NCBI GenBank assembly: GCA_964534565.1
Contig: CAZHON010000001.1
Location: 496,001-560,000 of the forward strand
Direction of reading: 5' to 3'
Source: CAZHON01 sp964534565
GTDB taxonomy: Bacteria > Patescibacteriota > Gracilibacteria > Peribacterales > Peribacteraceae
DNA length: 64,000 nucleotides
The position numbers and the translations under genes are program-made. Positions 41,929-50,157 of the stretch are shown piece after piece; within the stretch, counting starts at the first letter, position 1, and the number at the start of each line of letters is the position of its first letter. The notes under the pieces were generated by a model, which saw nothing but the letters and a program-made list of their open reading frames with translations, was not told where the DNA came from and made no database searches.

Positions 41929-42956
41929 GCGTTTGCGGGGGAGGGGAGAGAACCAAGTTTCAAAGTCATTTCAGTCACGCGCATCGCGTAGCCCCACTCA
42001 TTGTCGTACCAGCTGAGCACTTGGGCGTGATTGCCATCAACCACTTTTGTGGAAGGGGCATCGACAATGGACGAGTGCGGATCGGTCTGGAAATCGATGG
42101 ACACGCACTGGTCTTCGGACACGGCGAGAATTCCTCTCATCCGTTCAGAGTCCGCAGCTTTCTGAATGGCGGCGTGAATTTCTTCGACCGTCACCTTCTT
42201 TGCGAAGTGAAAGGCCATGTAGGCGCAGCTGACCGTGGGAACCGGAACGCGGAATGCCATGCCGTCGAGTTTTCCTTTCAGATGCGGGAAGATGTCGGCA
42301 CATGCCTTCACGGCGCCGGTTTTTGTGGGAATCACCGAGAGGGTCGCGGCACGAGCGCGTCGCAACTCACCCCCTTCTTTTGGCTTGTTATCAAGCAAAT
42401 TCTGCGTTGCTGTGAATGCATGCACAGAACCGACGAGGAGATGCTCTACACCGAACGCCTTGTCGAGCACGTCGATCACAGGCGCAATGCAGTTTGTGGT
42501 GCACGATGCGTTGCTGATGATGCGCATGTCGGCCGTCAGTTTCTCTTCATTCACTCCTTTCACAAATGTCGGGGTGGAATCCTTCATGGGAGCGGTGACA
42601 ATCACACGCTTCGCACCGGCAGTGAGGTGGGGAGAAACCTCTTCGTAGGTATCGAAGTTTCCAGTGGCTTCAACAACCACATCAACATTCAGATCTTTCC
42701 AGGGAAGTTTTTCCGGCGAGCGCTCGGAAAGCACCTTCACCAATTTGCCGTTCACTGTGAAGTCCGAACCGGATACCTTCACGTCTGCCTGCAATTTGCG
42801 ATGCAGGGAGTCGTACTTCAAAAGGTAGGCGCGCATTTCTGCATTGGATGATGCATTCACGGCGACTACTTCCACTTGATCGGAAAAATGTTCGATAAAT
42901 TGACGATGTACGAGACGTCCGATGCGTCCGTACCCGTTGATAGCGACTCGTAACAT
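41925..42956 (-). CDS. glyceraldehyde-3-phosphate dehydrogenase, GapB-like
   Basis: 343 residues. Rossmann motif INGYGRIGR, catalytic SNASCTTNC (Cys near 154), C-terminal WYDNEWGYAMR. Where GapA has NDL after the second strand, this one has NASSNAEMRAYLLKYDS: loss of the Asp that excludes NADP, as in the NADP-preferring GapB of Bacillus subtilis (INAS). Together with the coupled fbp gene this suggests the gluconeogenic direction. The cofactor preference is inference. Confidence 0.93.
   Translation of the reverse strand: MLRVAINGYGRIGRLVHRQFIEHFSDQVEVVAVNASSNAEMRAYLLKYDSLHRKLQADVKVSGSDFTVNGKLVKVLSERSPEKLPWKDLNVDVVVEATGNFDTYEEVSPHLTAGAKRVIVTAPMKDSTPTFVKGVNEEKLTADMRIISNASCTTNCIAPVIDVLDKAFGVEHLLVGSVHAFTATQNLLDNKPKEGGELRRARAATLSVIPTKTGAVKACADIFPHLKGKLDGMAFRVPVPTVSCAYMAFHFAKKVTVEEIHAAIQKAADSERMRGILAVSEDQCVSIDFQTDPHSSIVDAPSTKVVDGNHAQVLSWYDNEWGYAMRVTEMTLKLGSLPSPANA
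41938..41946 (+). repeat. polar 9-mer GGGGAGGGG (copy 6)
   Basis: Sixth copy, inside the last codons of the GapB-like gene (Leu-Pro-Ser-Pro) and just before the fbp start. Confidence 0.6.
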
Positions 42957-43054
42957 GGCTCAATGATACGGGGCATTAAACGACTTGCAAGACTTTGCTT
43001 CAAATTCGCAAATCAATACCTACGAAGTCCTCGCAAATGCGGGACGAAGCCGTA

Positions 43055-44113
43055 TTAGCCGACAAGTCCCAAAATAAGACCCAAAAATGCCATGAAGAAG
43101 CCAACGATCCAGAAACGCATCGTGACTTTGCTTTCTCCCCAGCCAAGAGCCTCGAAATGGTGATGAATGGGGGCGGATCGGAACACTTTCTTGCCGCCGC
43201 GAAGCCGCTTGCTCGTCAGCTGAATAATGACGGAGAGCGTTTCGATGACGAAGATGAAACCGATGAGAGGCAAAACGAGCACGTGATCAGTCATCATGGC
43301 CATCACCCCGAGCGTTCCACCGAGCGCCATGGAACCCGTGTCTCCCATGAAGAATGCAGCCGGTGGAATGTTGTTCCAGAGGAACGCAGCGATCGCACCG
43401 ACACACACTCCGCAGAATGCGGCGAGAAGACTCAAACCTTCTGCATACGCAAGGACTGCAAATGCTCCGAACGCCATCACGAGAAGCCCACCCGCAAGAC
43501 CATCAAGACCGTCCGTGAAGTTCACCGCATTGGCCGTCGCCACGATGATGAAGATGAAAATTGGAACGTACCACCAACCAACGGTGACATTGCCGAGGTA
43601 GGGGATGTAAATCGAGTTATAGTCGAGCTTAAGGTAGAACCAAAGTCCTCCCAGAAGGGCGATTCCGAGCAGAGAAAGAAGCTTTGGAAGTGCTTGCAAT
43701 CCTTTGTTCTTCCCAAGTCCTCGAATGTTCAAGTAGTCATCGACCGCACCCAAAATTCCCATGCTCACCAACGTAAAGAGCGGCAAGTACACCTGGCCGC
43801 GCTGCAGCAAGGAATGGTCGACTCCTCCGAAGTACGAAAGTAGACGAGAGAGAATAACCGTCACGAGAATGCCTCCCCAAATGAGGAGTCCACCCATGGT
43901 CGGCGTTCCATGCTTGTCTTGGTGAAGCTGACGGAAAATACTCGCATCTCCTCCATCCATTGCCTGCACACGAAGCTGCTTGCCCACTTTGTGTTTGCGC
44001 AAGAACGTGAGGAACCAAGGCGTAAAGCCAAGCACCAATACGAACGCTGCAAACGTGTAGAGCAAAATCGAAATCAATGACAAATCCGGATGAGGTGGAA
44101 GAGTGAGGGGCAT
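43055..44113 (-). CDS. mraY: phospho-N-acetylmuramoyl-pentapeptide-transferase MraY
   Basis: 352 residues from ATG 44113 (TACACT ends 6 bases upstream). About ten transmembrane helices; cytoplasmic motifs GTPTMGGLL, NAVNFTDGLDGLAGG and FMGDTGSMALGG and the HHH cluster (PIHHHFE) define MraY. It makes lipid I in peptidoglycan synthesis, so the organism builds a wall. The usual mur/fts neighbours are absent here. Confidence 0.96.
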   Translation of the reverse strand: MPLTLPPHPDLSLISILLYTFAAFVLVLGFTPWFLTFLRKHKVGKQLRVQAMDGGDASIFRQLHQDKHGTPTMGGLLIWGGILVTVILSRLLSYFGGVDHSLLQRGQVYLPLFTLVSMGILGAVDDYLNIRGLGKNKGLQALPKLLSLLGIALLGGLWFYLKLDYNSIYIPYLGNVTVGWWYVPIFIFIIVATANAVNFTDGLDGLAGGLLVMAFGAFAVLAYAEGLSLLAAFCGVCVGAIAAFLWNNIPPAAFFMGDTGSMALGGTLGVMAMMTDHVLVLPLIGFIFVIETLSVIIQLTSKRLRGGKKVFRSAPIHHHFEALGWGESKVTMRFWIVGFFMAFLGLILGLVG

Positions 44114-44156
44114 GGGCAAAGTGTATCAGGGGAAATCCCGAAAACACATCCCGTCT

Positions 44157-45515
44157 TTAGTCCTCTTCGAAGTGCGAGCTGTGCGCTTTGTCGACGTCGT
44201 AGAAACGGATCTGTTCCTTCTTGAACATCAACTCCACGCGACCAATCGGTCCGTTGCGGTGTTTGCGGATAAACACATCGGTCAGTCCCGGGTTGTCCGT
44301 ATCTTCTTCGTAGTAATCCTTGCGATACATCATGAGCACGATGTCGGCATCCTGTTCGATGGATCCGGATTCACGCAGGTCGGAAAGCTGTGGCGTTTTG
44401 TCCGGACGACTTTCGACCGCGCGCGACAGCTGGGAGAGTGCAAGGATGGGAATTCGAAGCTCACGCGCAATCTGTTTAATGGAGCGAGAAATTTCGGAGA
44501 TTTCCTGCACGCGATTTCCTGCGTAACTTTGATTTCCTGTGCTCATCAACTGAAGGTAATCGACCACGAGGAGGTCAAGCCCGTGTTCCATTTGCAAGCG
44601 TCGCGCCTTCGTGCGGAATTCCGGCATGGAGGAAGCGGATGTGTCATCGATGAAGATATTCGCCTTGTTGAGTTCGTCCATGATCGGTCCCATGTTCTGG
44701 AAATCCGAATCGTCCAATTTTCCGCGCTGCAGTTTCCAGCTGTCGACACCAAGCATCGATGCGAACAGACGGTCGACCAACTGTTCCTTGCTCATTTCAA
44801 GCGAGAACACGCCGACTGTCTTCTTACTCTTGATCGCGGCATTCATTGCAATATTGAGTGCCAGAGCCGTTTTTCCCATACTCGGGCGAGCGGCGAGAAT
44901 GATGAGGTCAGAGGGTTGGAAGCCGGACAACTTGTAATCGAGTGCCTGGAAACCGGTCGGAACACCCTTCACTCCGTCGTCACTCGACGCATGCATTTCC
45001 GCAAATTTTTCGTAGCGCTGATCCAATACATCACGAATGTGCACGAATTTATCTTTCAAAAATGTATTCGTAATTTGGAAGACCGTCTTTTCGACATCAT
45101 CGAGCACCTCGGGGATCGATCGCTCTGCGTCATACCCCAGCCCGGTAATTTTGTGTCCGGCCTCAATGATATTTCGATGAAGCGCTTTGGCTTTCACAAT
45201 CTGTCCGTACTGGTACACGTGTGACGACGTTGGCACGTTCGCAGCGAGGTCTGCCAAAAATGCGCTTCCTCCTACTTCTTGTACCTTCTTCACATCTGCA
45301 AGCTTTGTGCTCACAGTGATGAAGTCGATCGGCTCGTGCGAGGAGTAGAGCTCCATGATCGCTCCGTAGATCAGTCGCAGCGTCGGGTCGTAGAAGTCTT
45401 CCGGACGCAGGAAGTCCGAGACCTTAATAATGGCCTCAGAATCGAGCAAAAGAGCCCCGATAACGGTTTTTTCTGCTTCCGGGGAATGTGGGGGAGCGTC
45501 GAATGCCTGAGCCAT
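44157..45515 (-). CDS. dnaB: replicative DNA helicase DnaB
   Basis: 452 residues. N-terminal domain (about 10-110), linker, RecA-like ATPase with Walker A ARPSMGKTAL (about 208-217), Walker B LLVVDYLQLM, and the terminal FIRKHRNGPIGRVELMF. No intein. It unwinds DNA at the replication fork. TATACT ends 9 bases before the ATG. A DciA-like gene lies 10 kb away. Confidence 0.97.
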   Translation of the reverse strand: MAQAFDAPPHSPEAEKTVIGALLLDSEAIIKVSDFLRPEDFYDPTLRLIYGAIMELYSSHEPIDFITVSTKLADVKKVQEVGGSAFLADLAANVPTSSHVYQYGQIVKAKALHRNIIEAGHKITGLGYDAERSIPEVLDDVEKTVFQITNTFLKDKFVHIRDVLDQRYEKFAEMHASSDDGVKGVPTGFQALDYKLSGFQPSDLIILAARPSMGKTALALNIAMNAAIKSKKTVGVFSLEMSKEQLVDRLFASMLGVDSWKLQRGKLDDSDFQNMGPIMDELNKANIFIDDTSASSMPEFRTKARRLQMEHGLDLLVVDYLQLMSTGNQSYAGNRVQEISEISRSIKQIARELRIPILALSQLSRAVESRPDKTPQLSDLRESGSIEQDADIVLMMYRKDYYEEDTDNPGLTDVFIRKHRNGPIGRVELMFKKEQIRFYDVDKAHSSHFEED

Positions 45516-45638
45516 AGGAGCGTGAGTATAAATGAATGCAGAAGAAAAGCAGAAGGTCTCACTATCCTGAAATTCACAAATGGGCCCTTGTGCATATTGC
45601 AGTGTGGACCCAATGTGGAAAACTCGTGCAGAGTTTGT

Positions 45639-46760
45639 TTACGACTTTACCTTTTCAAGGATTTCTTTCTCCAATTTGGCCAATAGAGCACTATCGTCCG
45701 AGATCCTCTGACGAACCTGGTCGCGCCCCTGACCGAGCGTCTCTTCGCCGTAGCGAACGTAGGCACCGGCCTTCTCGAGGACTCCGTAGCGAAGGCCGAG
45801 GTCCAAAACATCTCCCGCGCGGCTGATTCCGCGGGCGTAGAGAATGTCGAATTCTGCCTGGCGGAAAGGTGGAGCGACTTTATTCTTCACCACTTTGACG
45901 CGAGTGCGGCTTCCGACCACTTCCTGAACGGACTTTTCATCATCGGAGCTGGAACCAGCCCCGCTCTTATCCAAAATTTTATCGATACGACGCACATCCA
46001 TACGGAGTGAAGCGTAGAACTTGAGCGCATTTCCTCCAGTCGTCGTTTCCGGGTTACCGAACATCACACCAATCTTCATACGGATCTGGTTGATGAAGAT
46101 GACGGAACAGCCCGTCTTGCTGACGATACCGGTCAATTTGCGAAGGGCCTGGCTCATGAGGCGTGCCTGGAGTCCCATGTGGCTGTCTCCCATCGTTCCT
46201 TCAATTTCGGCGCGTGGCGTCAACGCAGCAACCGAGTCGACCACGATGATGTCAATCGCGTTGGAACGAACGAGTGTCTCGGTAATTTCGAGAGCCTGTT
46301 CTCCGTCATCGGGCTGCGACACAAGGAGAGTGTCGACATCGACTCCGATCTTCTTGGCGTAGCTGATATCGAGTGCGTGTTCTGCGTCGATGAATGCAGC
46401 GCGACCTCCCACCTTCTGCGCTTCGGCAATGGCATGGAGTGCGAGTGTGGTTTTACCGGAGGACTCCGGTCCGTAGATTTCGATAATGCGTCCGCGAGGG
46501 ATTCCTCCTCCGAGAGCAAGATCAAGCGAGAGGGAACCGGACGAGAACTTTTCAATCTGCACGACGTTCGCTTCGTTCATTTGCATGATTGAGCCTTCGC
46601 CGTACTGTTTCTTGATTTGTCCAAGCGCAGTCTTGATTGCTTCCAGCTTTGCCGCTTCAAGAGCGTTGACCTTTGCAGGAGCTTTCGTGATTTGAGATTC
46701 AATTTTTGGCGCTTTGGATGGGGGTTCCATAACAGAGGTAGGGGAAGATGTGCGACTCAT
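45639..46760 (-). CDS. recA: recombinase RecA
   Basis: 373 residues from ATG 46760, the first ATG inside the predicted transcript; longer frames start upstream of the promoter. Walker A GPESSGKTTLAL, MAW-type VSQPDDGEQALEI, L2-type GGNALKFYASLRMDVRRI. An extra 35-residue N-terminus rich in Ser, Pro and Lys precedes the core. Mediates strand exchange and triggers LexA self-cleavage. Two copies of a GTAC palindrome flank its promoter, suggesting SOS control. Confidence 0.97.
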   Translation of the reverse strand: MSRTSSPTSVMEPPSKAPKIESQITKAPAKVNALEAAKLEAIKTALGQIKKQYGEGSIMQMNEANVVQIEKFSSGSLSLDLALGGGIPRGRIIEIYGPESSGKTTLALHAIAEAQKVGGRAAFIDAEHALDISYAKKIGVDVDTLLVSQPDDGEQALEITETLVRSNAIDIIVVDSVAALTPRAEIEGTMGDSHMGLQARLMSQALRKLTGIVSKTGCSVIFINQIRMKIGVMFGNPETTTGGNALKFYASLRMDVRRIDKILDKSGAGSSSDDEKSVQEVVGSRTRVKVVKNKVAPPFRQAEFDILYARGISRAGDVLDLGLRYGVLEKAGAYVRYGEETLGQGRDQVRQRISDDSALLAKLEKEILEKVKS

Positions 46761-46798
46761 ACTAGGAAGGGGGAATGGATAGGGAAGTACGCACCGTG

Positions 46799-46816
46799 GG
46801 TATACGGTTGTACACC
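46799..46816. promoter_or_regulatory. candidate SOS (LexA) operator 1 at recA
   Basis: GGTATAC-GGTT-GTACACC: near-perfect palindrome of the type GTRTAC-N4-GTACAC, directly after the recA -10 and over the expected start of transcription. Confidence 0.65.
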
Positions 46817-46845
46817 ATAGTATGAATGACACATGGGTGAGTCAA
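46817..46845 (-). promoter_or_regulatory. recA promoter
   Basis: Minus strand TTGACT (46845-46840), exactly 17 bases, TACTAT (46822-46817). Leader of about 50 bases, C/T-rich at its end (CATTCCCCCTTCCTAGT), no Shine-Dalgarno. Confidence 0.75.
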
Positions 46846-46876
46846 AATTTCAGTATTGCGAAGAGAAGGAACAGAT

Positions 46877-46894
46877 GGTGTACTAATGTACACC
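46877..46894. promoter_or_regulatory. candidate SOS (LexA) operator 2 at recA
   Basis: GGTGTAC-TAAT-GTACACC: perfect inverted repeat with a 4-base spacer, about 30 bases upstream of the recA -35 and 78 bases (centre to centre) from operator 1. Confidence 0.65.
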
Positions 46895-46902
46895 CAGCAA
46901 AT

Positions 46903-47712
46903 TTACTTACAGATTCCGCTGTTTGAAGCACGATCGGTGATCGCACAGTACTGACCTGCAGGACAAATTATGCCGGCAACTCCACCACACGGTTGGCCCG
47001 GAACGGACGACGCTGAGGTGACTGGCTTTGAGGAAGAAGATGTTTTTGGAGCATCGGTGAATGCAATCGATGAGAGAATTTGTTCTAAGTGTGGAGGAGG
47101 GGATGCAAACCCGAACATGAGGAGCGATGGTCCATGCACCACTGCAAAGAGAAGACCCGTTCCATTCTGCGAACGAATCGCAGTCTTCCCCGCAATGGTC
47201 GTGAGTGACCCTGCAGGCAAAGTGGTTCCTGTCTGCGTCCAAAGACTCAGCACTACACCGGACGTTCCGTCAGGATTCGCTGCACGGAAGTCCGTATAGA
47301 ATTTGCCGCCCGTCGCTCGTTCATCACGGTCAACCATGGTCCACGTTTCGGGAGTGGAAATATTCATCGCCAAACGAGGGATGGACCACGTGCGAAGTGT
47401 CTGCAGAATCTTCTGAATCTTCTGCACCACAATCACGGGCATGTCCGAGGGATCTCGATTTTGCTCAACAAGACCCATAATGGTGACATCGTAGCCTTCA
47501 CTCTCCAGCAAGGAACCTGTGCGACTCTCGACGTACAGCACCGGAACATTGTTTTGCAGCAATACATGCGTTCCGCGGCGATCAGCCTTCAATTCCGCGC
47601 GCTGCAATGTTCCGACGATCGTTTGGACTCCGGTTGGAATAGTACGTGTTGGCTCTCCGCATGCAGCAAGAAGGAGAGACGTAACAATAAGAAAGGGGAG
47701 TGAGCGGCGCAT
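46903..47712 (-). CDS. predicted lipoprotein with C-terminal cysteine-rich motif
   Basis: 269 residues. Lipobox LLAACG (Cys near 18). A middle domain of unknown type, a Ser-rich linker (about 222-236), and a C-terminal segment with six closely spaced cysteines or near-cysteines (PCGGVAGIICPAGQYC ... SGIC), a small disulfide-stabilised module seen at the ends of CPR secreted proteins. The DsbA-like enzymes at 61-64 kb could oxidise it. Follows the 78-residue gene by 5 bases, so the two are co-transcribed. Confidence 0.75.
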   Translation of the reverse strand: MRRSLPFLIVTSLLLAACGEPTRTIPTGVQTIVGTLQRAELKADRRGTHVLLQNNVPVLYVESRTGSLLESEGYDVTIMGLVEQNRDPSDMPVIVVQKIQKILQTLRTWSIPRLAMNISTPETWTMVDRDERATGGKFYTDFRAANPDGTSGVVLSLWTQTGTTLPAGSLTTIAGKTAIRSQNGTGLLFAVVHGPSLLMFGFASPPPHLEQILSSIAFTDAPKTSSSSKPVTSASSVPGQPCGGVAGIICPAGQYCAITDRASNSGICK

Positions 47713-47717
47713 GGAAT

Positions 47718-47954
47718 TTATTGAGAAATGAGAAGAGAGCCATCTTCTGCAAAAAGAGTTGGAAACATATCGTGAACAGCTTTGTTCACATCTGCTTGCG
47801 TGACTACGTAGGGATCAGCCGAAGGATCGCGTTTTGCAGCATTGTCAGCGGCGGCTTTCATCAATGGTTTTCGCACCTCTTGCTGAAGTCTTCCCTCCAG
47901 ATGTACGAAGGTTTCAACTGGAAAGTCTTCTTGTCGAGTAGCTGATTCGGACAT
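47718..47954 (-). CDS. small protein of unknown function
   Basis: 78 residues from ATG 47954 (TAGGGT lies 6 bases upstream; a TTG two codons earlier is possible). Helical, polar, no signal peptide. No family recognised. First gene of a pair with the Cys-rich lipoprotein. Confidence 0.6.
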   Translation of the reverse strand: MSESATRQEDFPVETFVHLEGRLQQEVRKPLMKAAADNAAKRDPSADPYVVTQADVNKAVHDMFPTLFAEDGSLLISQ

Positions 47955-47992
47955 ACTCAAACCCTACCACTTTCACCAAGCTCACGAAACAA

Positions 47993-48016
47993 AAAAGGCT
48001 CCTTGCGGAGCCTTTT
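47993..48016 (-). terminator. terminator after the sigma-4/winged-helix gene
   Basis: Perfect 10-base stem AAAAGGCTCC/GGAGCCTTTT with a 4-base loop, then T-run on the minus strand. Confidence 0.85.
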
Positions 48017-48033
48017 GAATTCAATGTGTGGTA

Positions 48034-49137
48034 TTACTTCTTCTTAGAGTCGAATGCGTACACTGCGCGACCAACACGGACGAAGTATGGCATCTTCTGA
48101 AGGTTGAGGGAGATCGTACCGACCTTCACCGTGCGCTGCTTTGCAACCTCGGCAATGATTTCTTTCTTACTCAATGGACCCTTGTCCTTGAGGATGTTCT
48201 CAATCACATCTGCAACTGTTCCAGGCTCGTAACCCCACTCCTTGAGAGCGTAGAGACCACGACCAACGAGAACGAACTGTGGATAGCGGATAAGTTCGTT
48301 GTGCACAGCCTGAACAGTGACATTCTTGTGATCGAAGTGAGCTTCGCGGATGCGGTTTGCAATCTCCATGAAGTGGAGAGGCTGACCGGACTTCTTGAGA
48401 ACGATTTCCACCTTATCGCGAATGGAGCGAGGGCGGACGAAGCGCCATTCCGTAAGTCCCCAACCGTCGTCGATCTCCTTCAAACGCATATCGATCGTGA
48501 GGCAGGAGAGGATGAGTTCTTTGCTTGGGATGCGGTCTCCAAAGAGGTTCAATGCCTGAACGGCAGAGATAATCTCTTCGCGGCGCATACAGCTCTTGCG
48601 CTTCTTCAAAATCTTTACGACAGAGTCGATGATGAGCGCCGTATCGTCCATGGAGAGACTCTCGAGTCTCCAGAATGGAACGTACGTACCGCTGCGGCTC
48701 GCTGAGCTGAGCTCGCTATCAATAGAGAAGGAAAGGCGAAGGACAGCTCCGTCAATCTCTGGGCTGTTTGTAGACAAACGCTGAAGGACCTGGCTGATGA
48801 GTAAATCCTCACGAAGAACTCCTCCGCTCATACGCAAAATGTTCTTTGCAAGTTCGTTCACTTCATTGAGGCGAGTCGTGCGCACCGTGCGGCGCAATTT
48901 TCCAAGAGCGATTCCTTCGATTTGGCGAATGCGCTCGCGAGTCACTTTGAAATGCTTTCCAATTTTCTCCAACGTTTGCTTTGACTGCGACTGCAGTGCA
49001 AAACGACGCTTAATCACCATCGCTTCCTTTTCCGTCAACACCAGGAACAGGTCATCAAGCAGAGACTGAAGGTTCAGCGTGAGCTTTGGACCTGCGGTCG
49101 CTGTCTGAGTAGCCGAGGATGCCTGCGTATCTGGCAT
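48034..49137 (-). CDS. sigma-70 region 4 fused to tandem winged-helix (HARE-HTH-like) domains
   Basis: 367 residues from ATG 49137. Residues about 28-82 are a sigma-70 region 4: LTEKEAMVIKRRFAL then TLEKIGKHFKVTRERIRQIEGIALGKLRR, the -35-reading helix-turn-helix. There is no region 2, so it cannot melt DNA like a sigma factor. The rest has about three winged-helix units; the second (SIRDKVEIVLKKSGQPLHFMEIANRIRE ... GRGLYALKEWGY, about 250-315) matches the HARE-HTH/RpoE-delta pattern. Likely a DNA-binding transcription regulator that contacts RNA polymerase. Upstream DNA carries nested inverted repeats. Confidence 0.8.
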   Translation of the reverse strand: MPDTQASSATQTATAGPKLTLNLQSLLDDLFLVLTEKEAMVIKRRFALQSQSKQTLEKIGKHFKVTRERIRQIEGIALGKLRRTVRTTRLNEVNELAKNILRMSGGVLREDLLISQVLQRLSTNSPEIDGAVLRLSFSIDSELSSASRSGTYVPFWRLESLSMDDTALIIDSVVKILKKRKSCMRREEIISAVQALNLFGDRIPSKELILSCLTIDMRLKEIDDGWGLTEWRFVRPRSIRDKVEIVLKKSGQPLHFMEIANRIREAHFDHKNVTVQAVHNELIRYPQFVLVGRGLYALKEWGYEPGTVADVIENILKDKGPLSKKEIIAEVAKQRTVKVGTISLNLQKMPYFVRVGRAVYAFDSKKK

Positions 49138-49233
49138 AGAAAGTGGGGGAATCAGGGGGAGAAATGAGAACAACCCTCGTTGTACCAGAACATTGACAGA
49201 TGCAAAAGTTCAGATCGCCGTTTGGCTTGATAG

Positions 49234-49283
49234 TTTTGCACATATTGTTCGTAGCAATATGATGTGTACAACGGTGTGCAAAA
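49234..49283. promoter_or_regulatory. nested inverted repeats upstream of the sigma-4/winged-helix gene
   Basis: Outer pair TTTTGCACA (49234-49242) and TGTGCAAAA (49275-49283), inner pair CATATTG (49241-49247) and CAATATG (49255-49261). The two pairs share a base or two and could form alternative hairpins or operator sites. Confidence 0.55.
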
Positions 49284-49297
49284 AGAACGTGGATAAG

Positions 49298-49696
49298 CTA
49301 ATTTAGTGTATTTTTGGGATTTGTCAAATGTATTCTGGAAGTCATGATTGTGAGTATTTCAAAGGCTGCCCTGGCATCGCCATCCTGGTCGTTTTTGCCC
49401 TCAAATGAGGTAAAGCGCTCGTCGATGTACTGCACATCAAATCCTTGCTCCGAAAGGAGGGACCCCACCTCTCGCACCAGTGCGGTTTGGGCTCCTTCTT
49501 CCCCTGAAAGCAGGAGCGGTAGACCCAAGACAATCTTCTCGACACCTCTCTCTTTTGCGAGTGCAGCCATGGCAAAAACGGCATCCTTCTTCGACGTATG
49601 TTCTATTGTTTCAAGCGGAACCGGGACCCCTTGTTCAGTATCGACAAAAGCGACACCTGTCCTGCGTTGCCCGCAGTCGAAGGCGAGAATCTTCAT
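49298..49696 (-). CDS. ruvX: RuvX/YqgF, pre-16S rRNA nuclease / Holliday junction resolvase-like
   Basis: 132 residues from ATG 49696. RNase H-like fold: ILAFDCGQRRTGVAF (first catalytic Asp), KIVLGLPLLLSGEEG, and VQYIDERFTS (Glu). Processes the 5' end of 16S rRNA in E. coli. Lies 4 bases behind rpsT. Confidence 0.9.
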   Translation of the reverse strand: MKILAFDCGQRRTGVAFVDTEQGVPVPLETIEHTSKKDAVFAMAALAKERGVEKIVLGLPLLLSGEEGAQTALVREVGSLLSEQGFDVQYIDERFTSFEGKNDQDGDARAAFEILTIMTSRIHLTNPKNTLN

Positions 49697-49700
49697 GCGC

Positions 49701-49964
49701 TTACTTCTTTGTGGAGACCATGCGCGCGACGAGCGCCTTGCGGCGATCTGCTGTGTTGCGATGGACCACTCCTTTCTTCGCTGCTGTGTCGATTGCCTTG
49801 TATGCCTCGGCAAGAACAGCCTGAGCCTCCGTCTTCTTTCCTTCCTTCACCAAATCAGTGATCTTTTTGATCATCGTCTTCATCTTCGTCTTGAACGGAG
49901 TGAGACGGGTGTGGCGCACTGTACTTTGGCGTGCGCGCTTGATGGCTGACTTAATGAGAGGCAT
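49701..49964 (-). CDS. rpsT: ribosomal protein bS20
   Basis: 87 residues from ATG 49964. Highly basic, three-helix protein beginning MPLIKSAIKRARQSTVRHTR and ending with KKGVVHRNTADRRKALVARM. Normal length. Binds 16S rRNA early in assembly. The leader is pyrimidine-rich (CATTTCTCTCTCCT) with no Shine-Dalgarno. Confidence 0.96.
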   Translation of the reverse strand: MPLIKSAIKRARQSTVRHTRLTPFKTKMKTMIKKITDLVKEGKKTEAQAVLAEAYKAIDTAAKKGVVHRNTADRRKALVARMVSTKK

Positions 49965-49989
49965 AGGAGAGAGAAATGCGTAAAAGCCG

Positions 49990-49997
49990 GGGAAGGG
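49990..49997 (+). repeat. GGGAAGGG, KOPS-like octamer
   Basis: A seventh site fitting GGGNAGGG with N=A, same orientation as the six GGGGAGGGG copies, in the rpsT-glmS intergenic region. Confidence 0.4.
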
Positions 49998-50157
49998 TAA
50001 GGGATAGAAGCTGCTCTGGCAAGTCACTTTCTTCCGATTTGAAGCTTTTTCTACTCGCACCACGACAAGAAAAGCCGTGAAAAGGAGACTATACGAAGGG
50101 TGAAACGAACATATCCAATCGATTGAATTTTGGCTCGCTCATCAGTACTCTTCCTTT

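Noticed and set aside
49264..49279. Possible fourth SOS box GTGTAC-AACG-GTGTGC
   Set aside because: The right arm differs from GTACAC at three of six bases; likely chance or part of the nested inverted repeat.
49965..50157. glmS ribozyme or riboswitch upstream of glmS
   Set aside because: The region is short, shows no ribozyme-like core that I can recognise, and the promoter ends 6 bases before the start codon.
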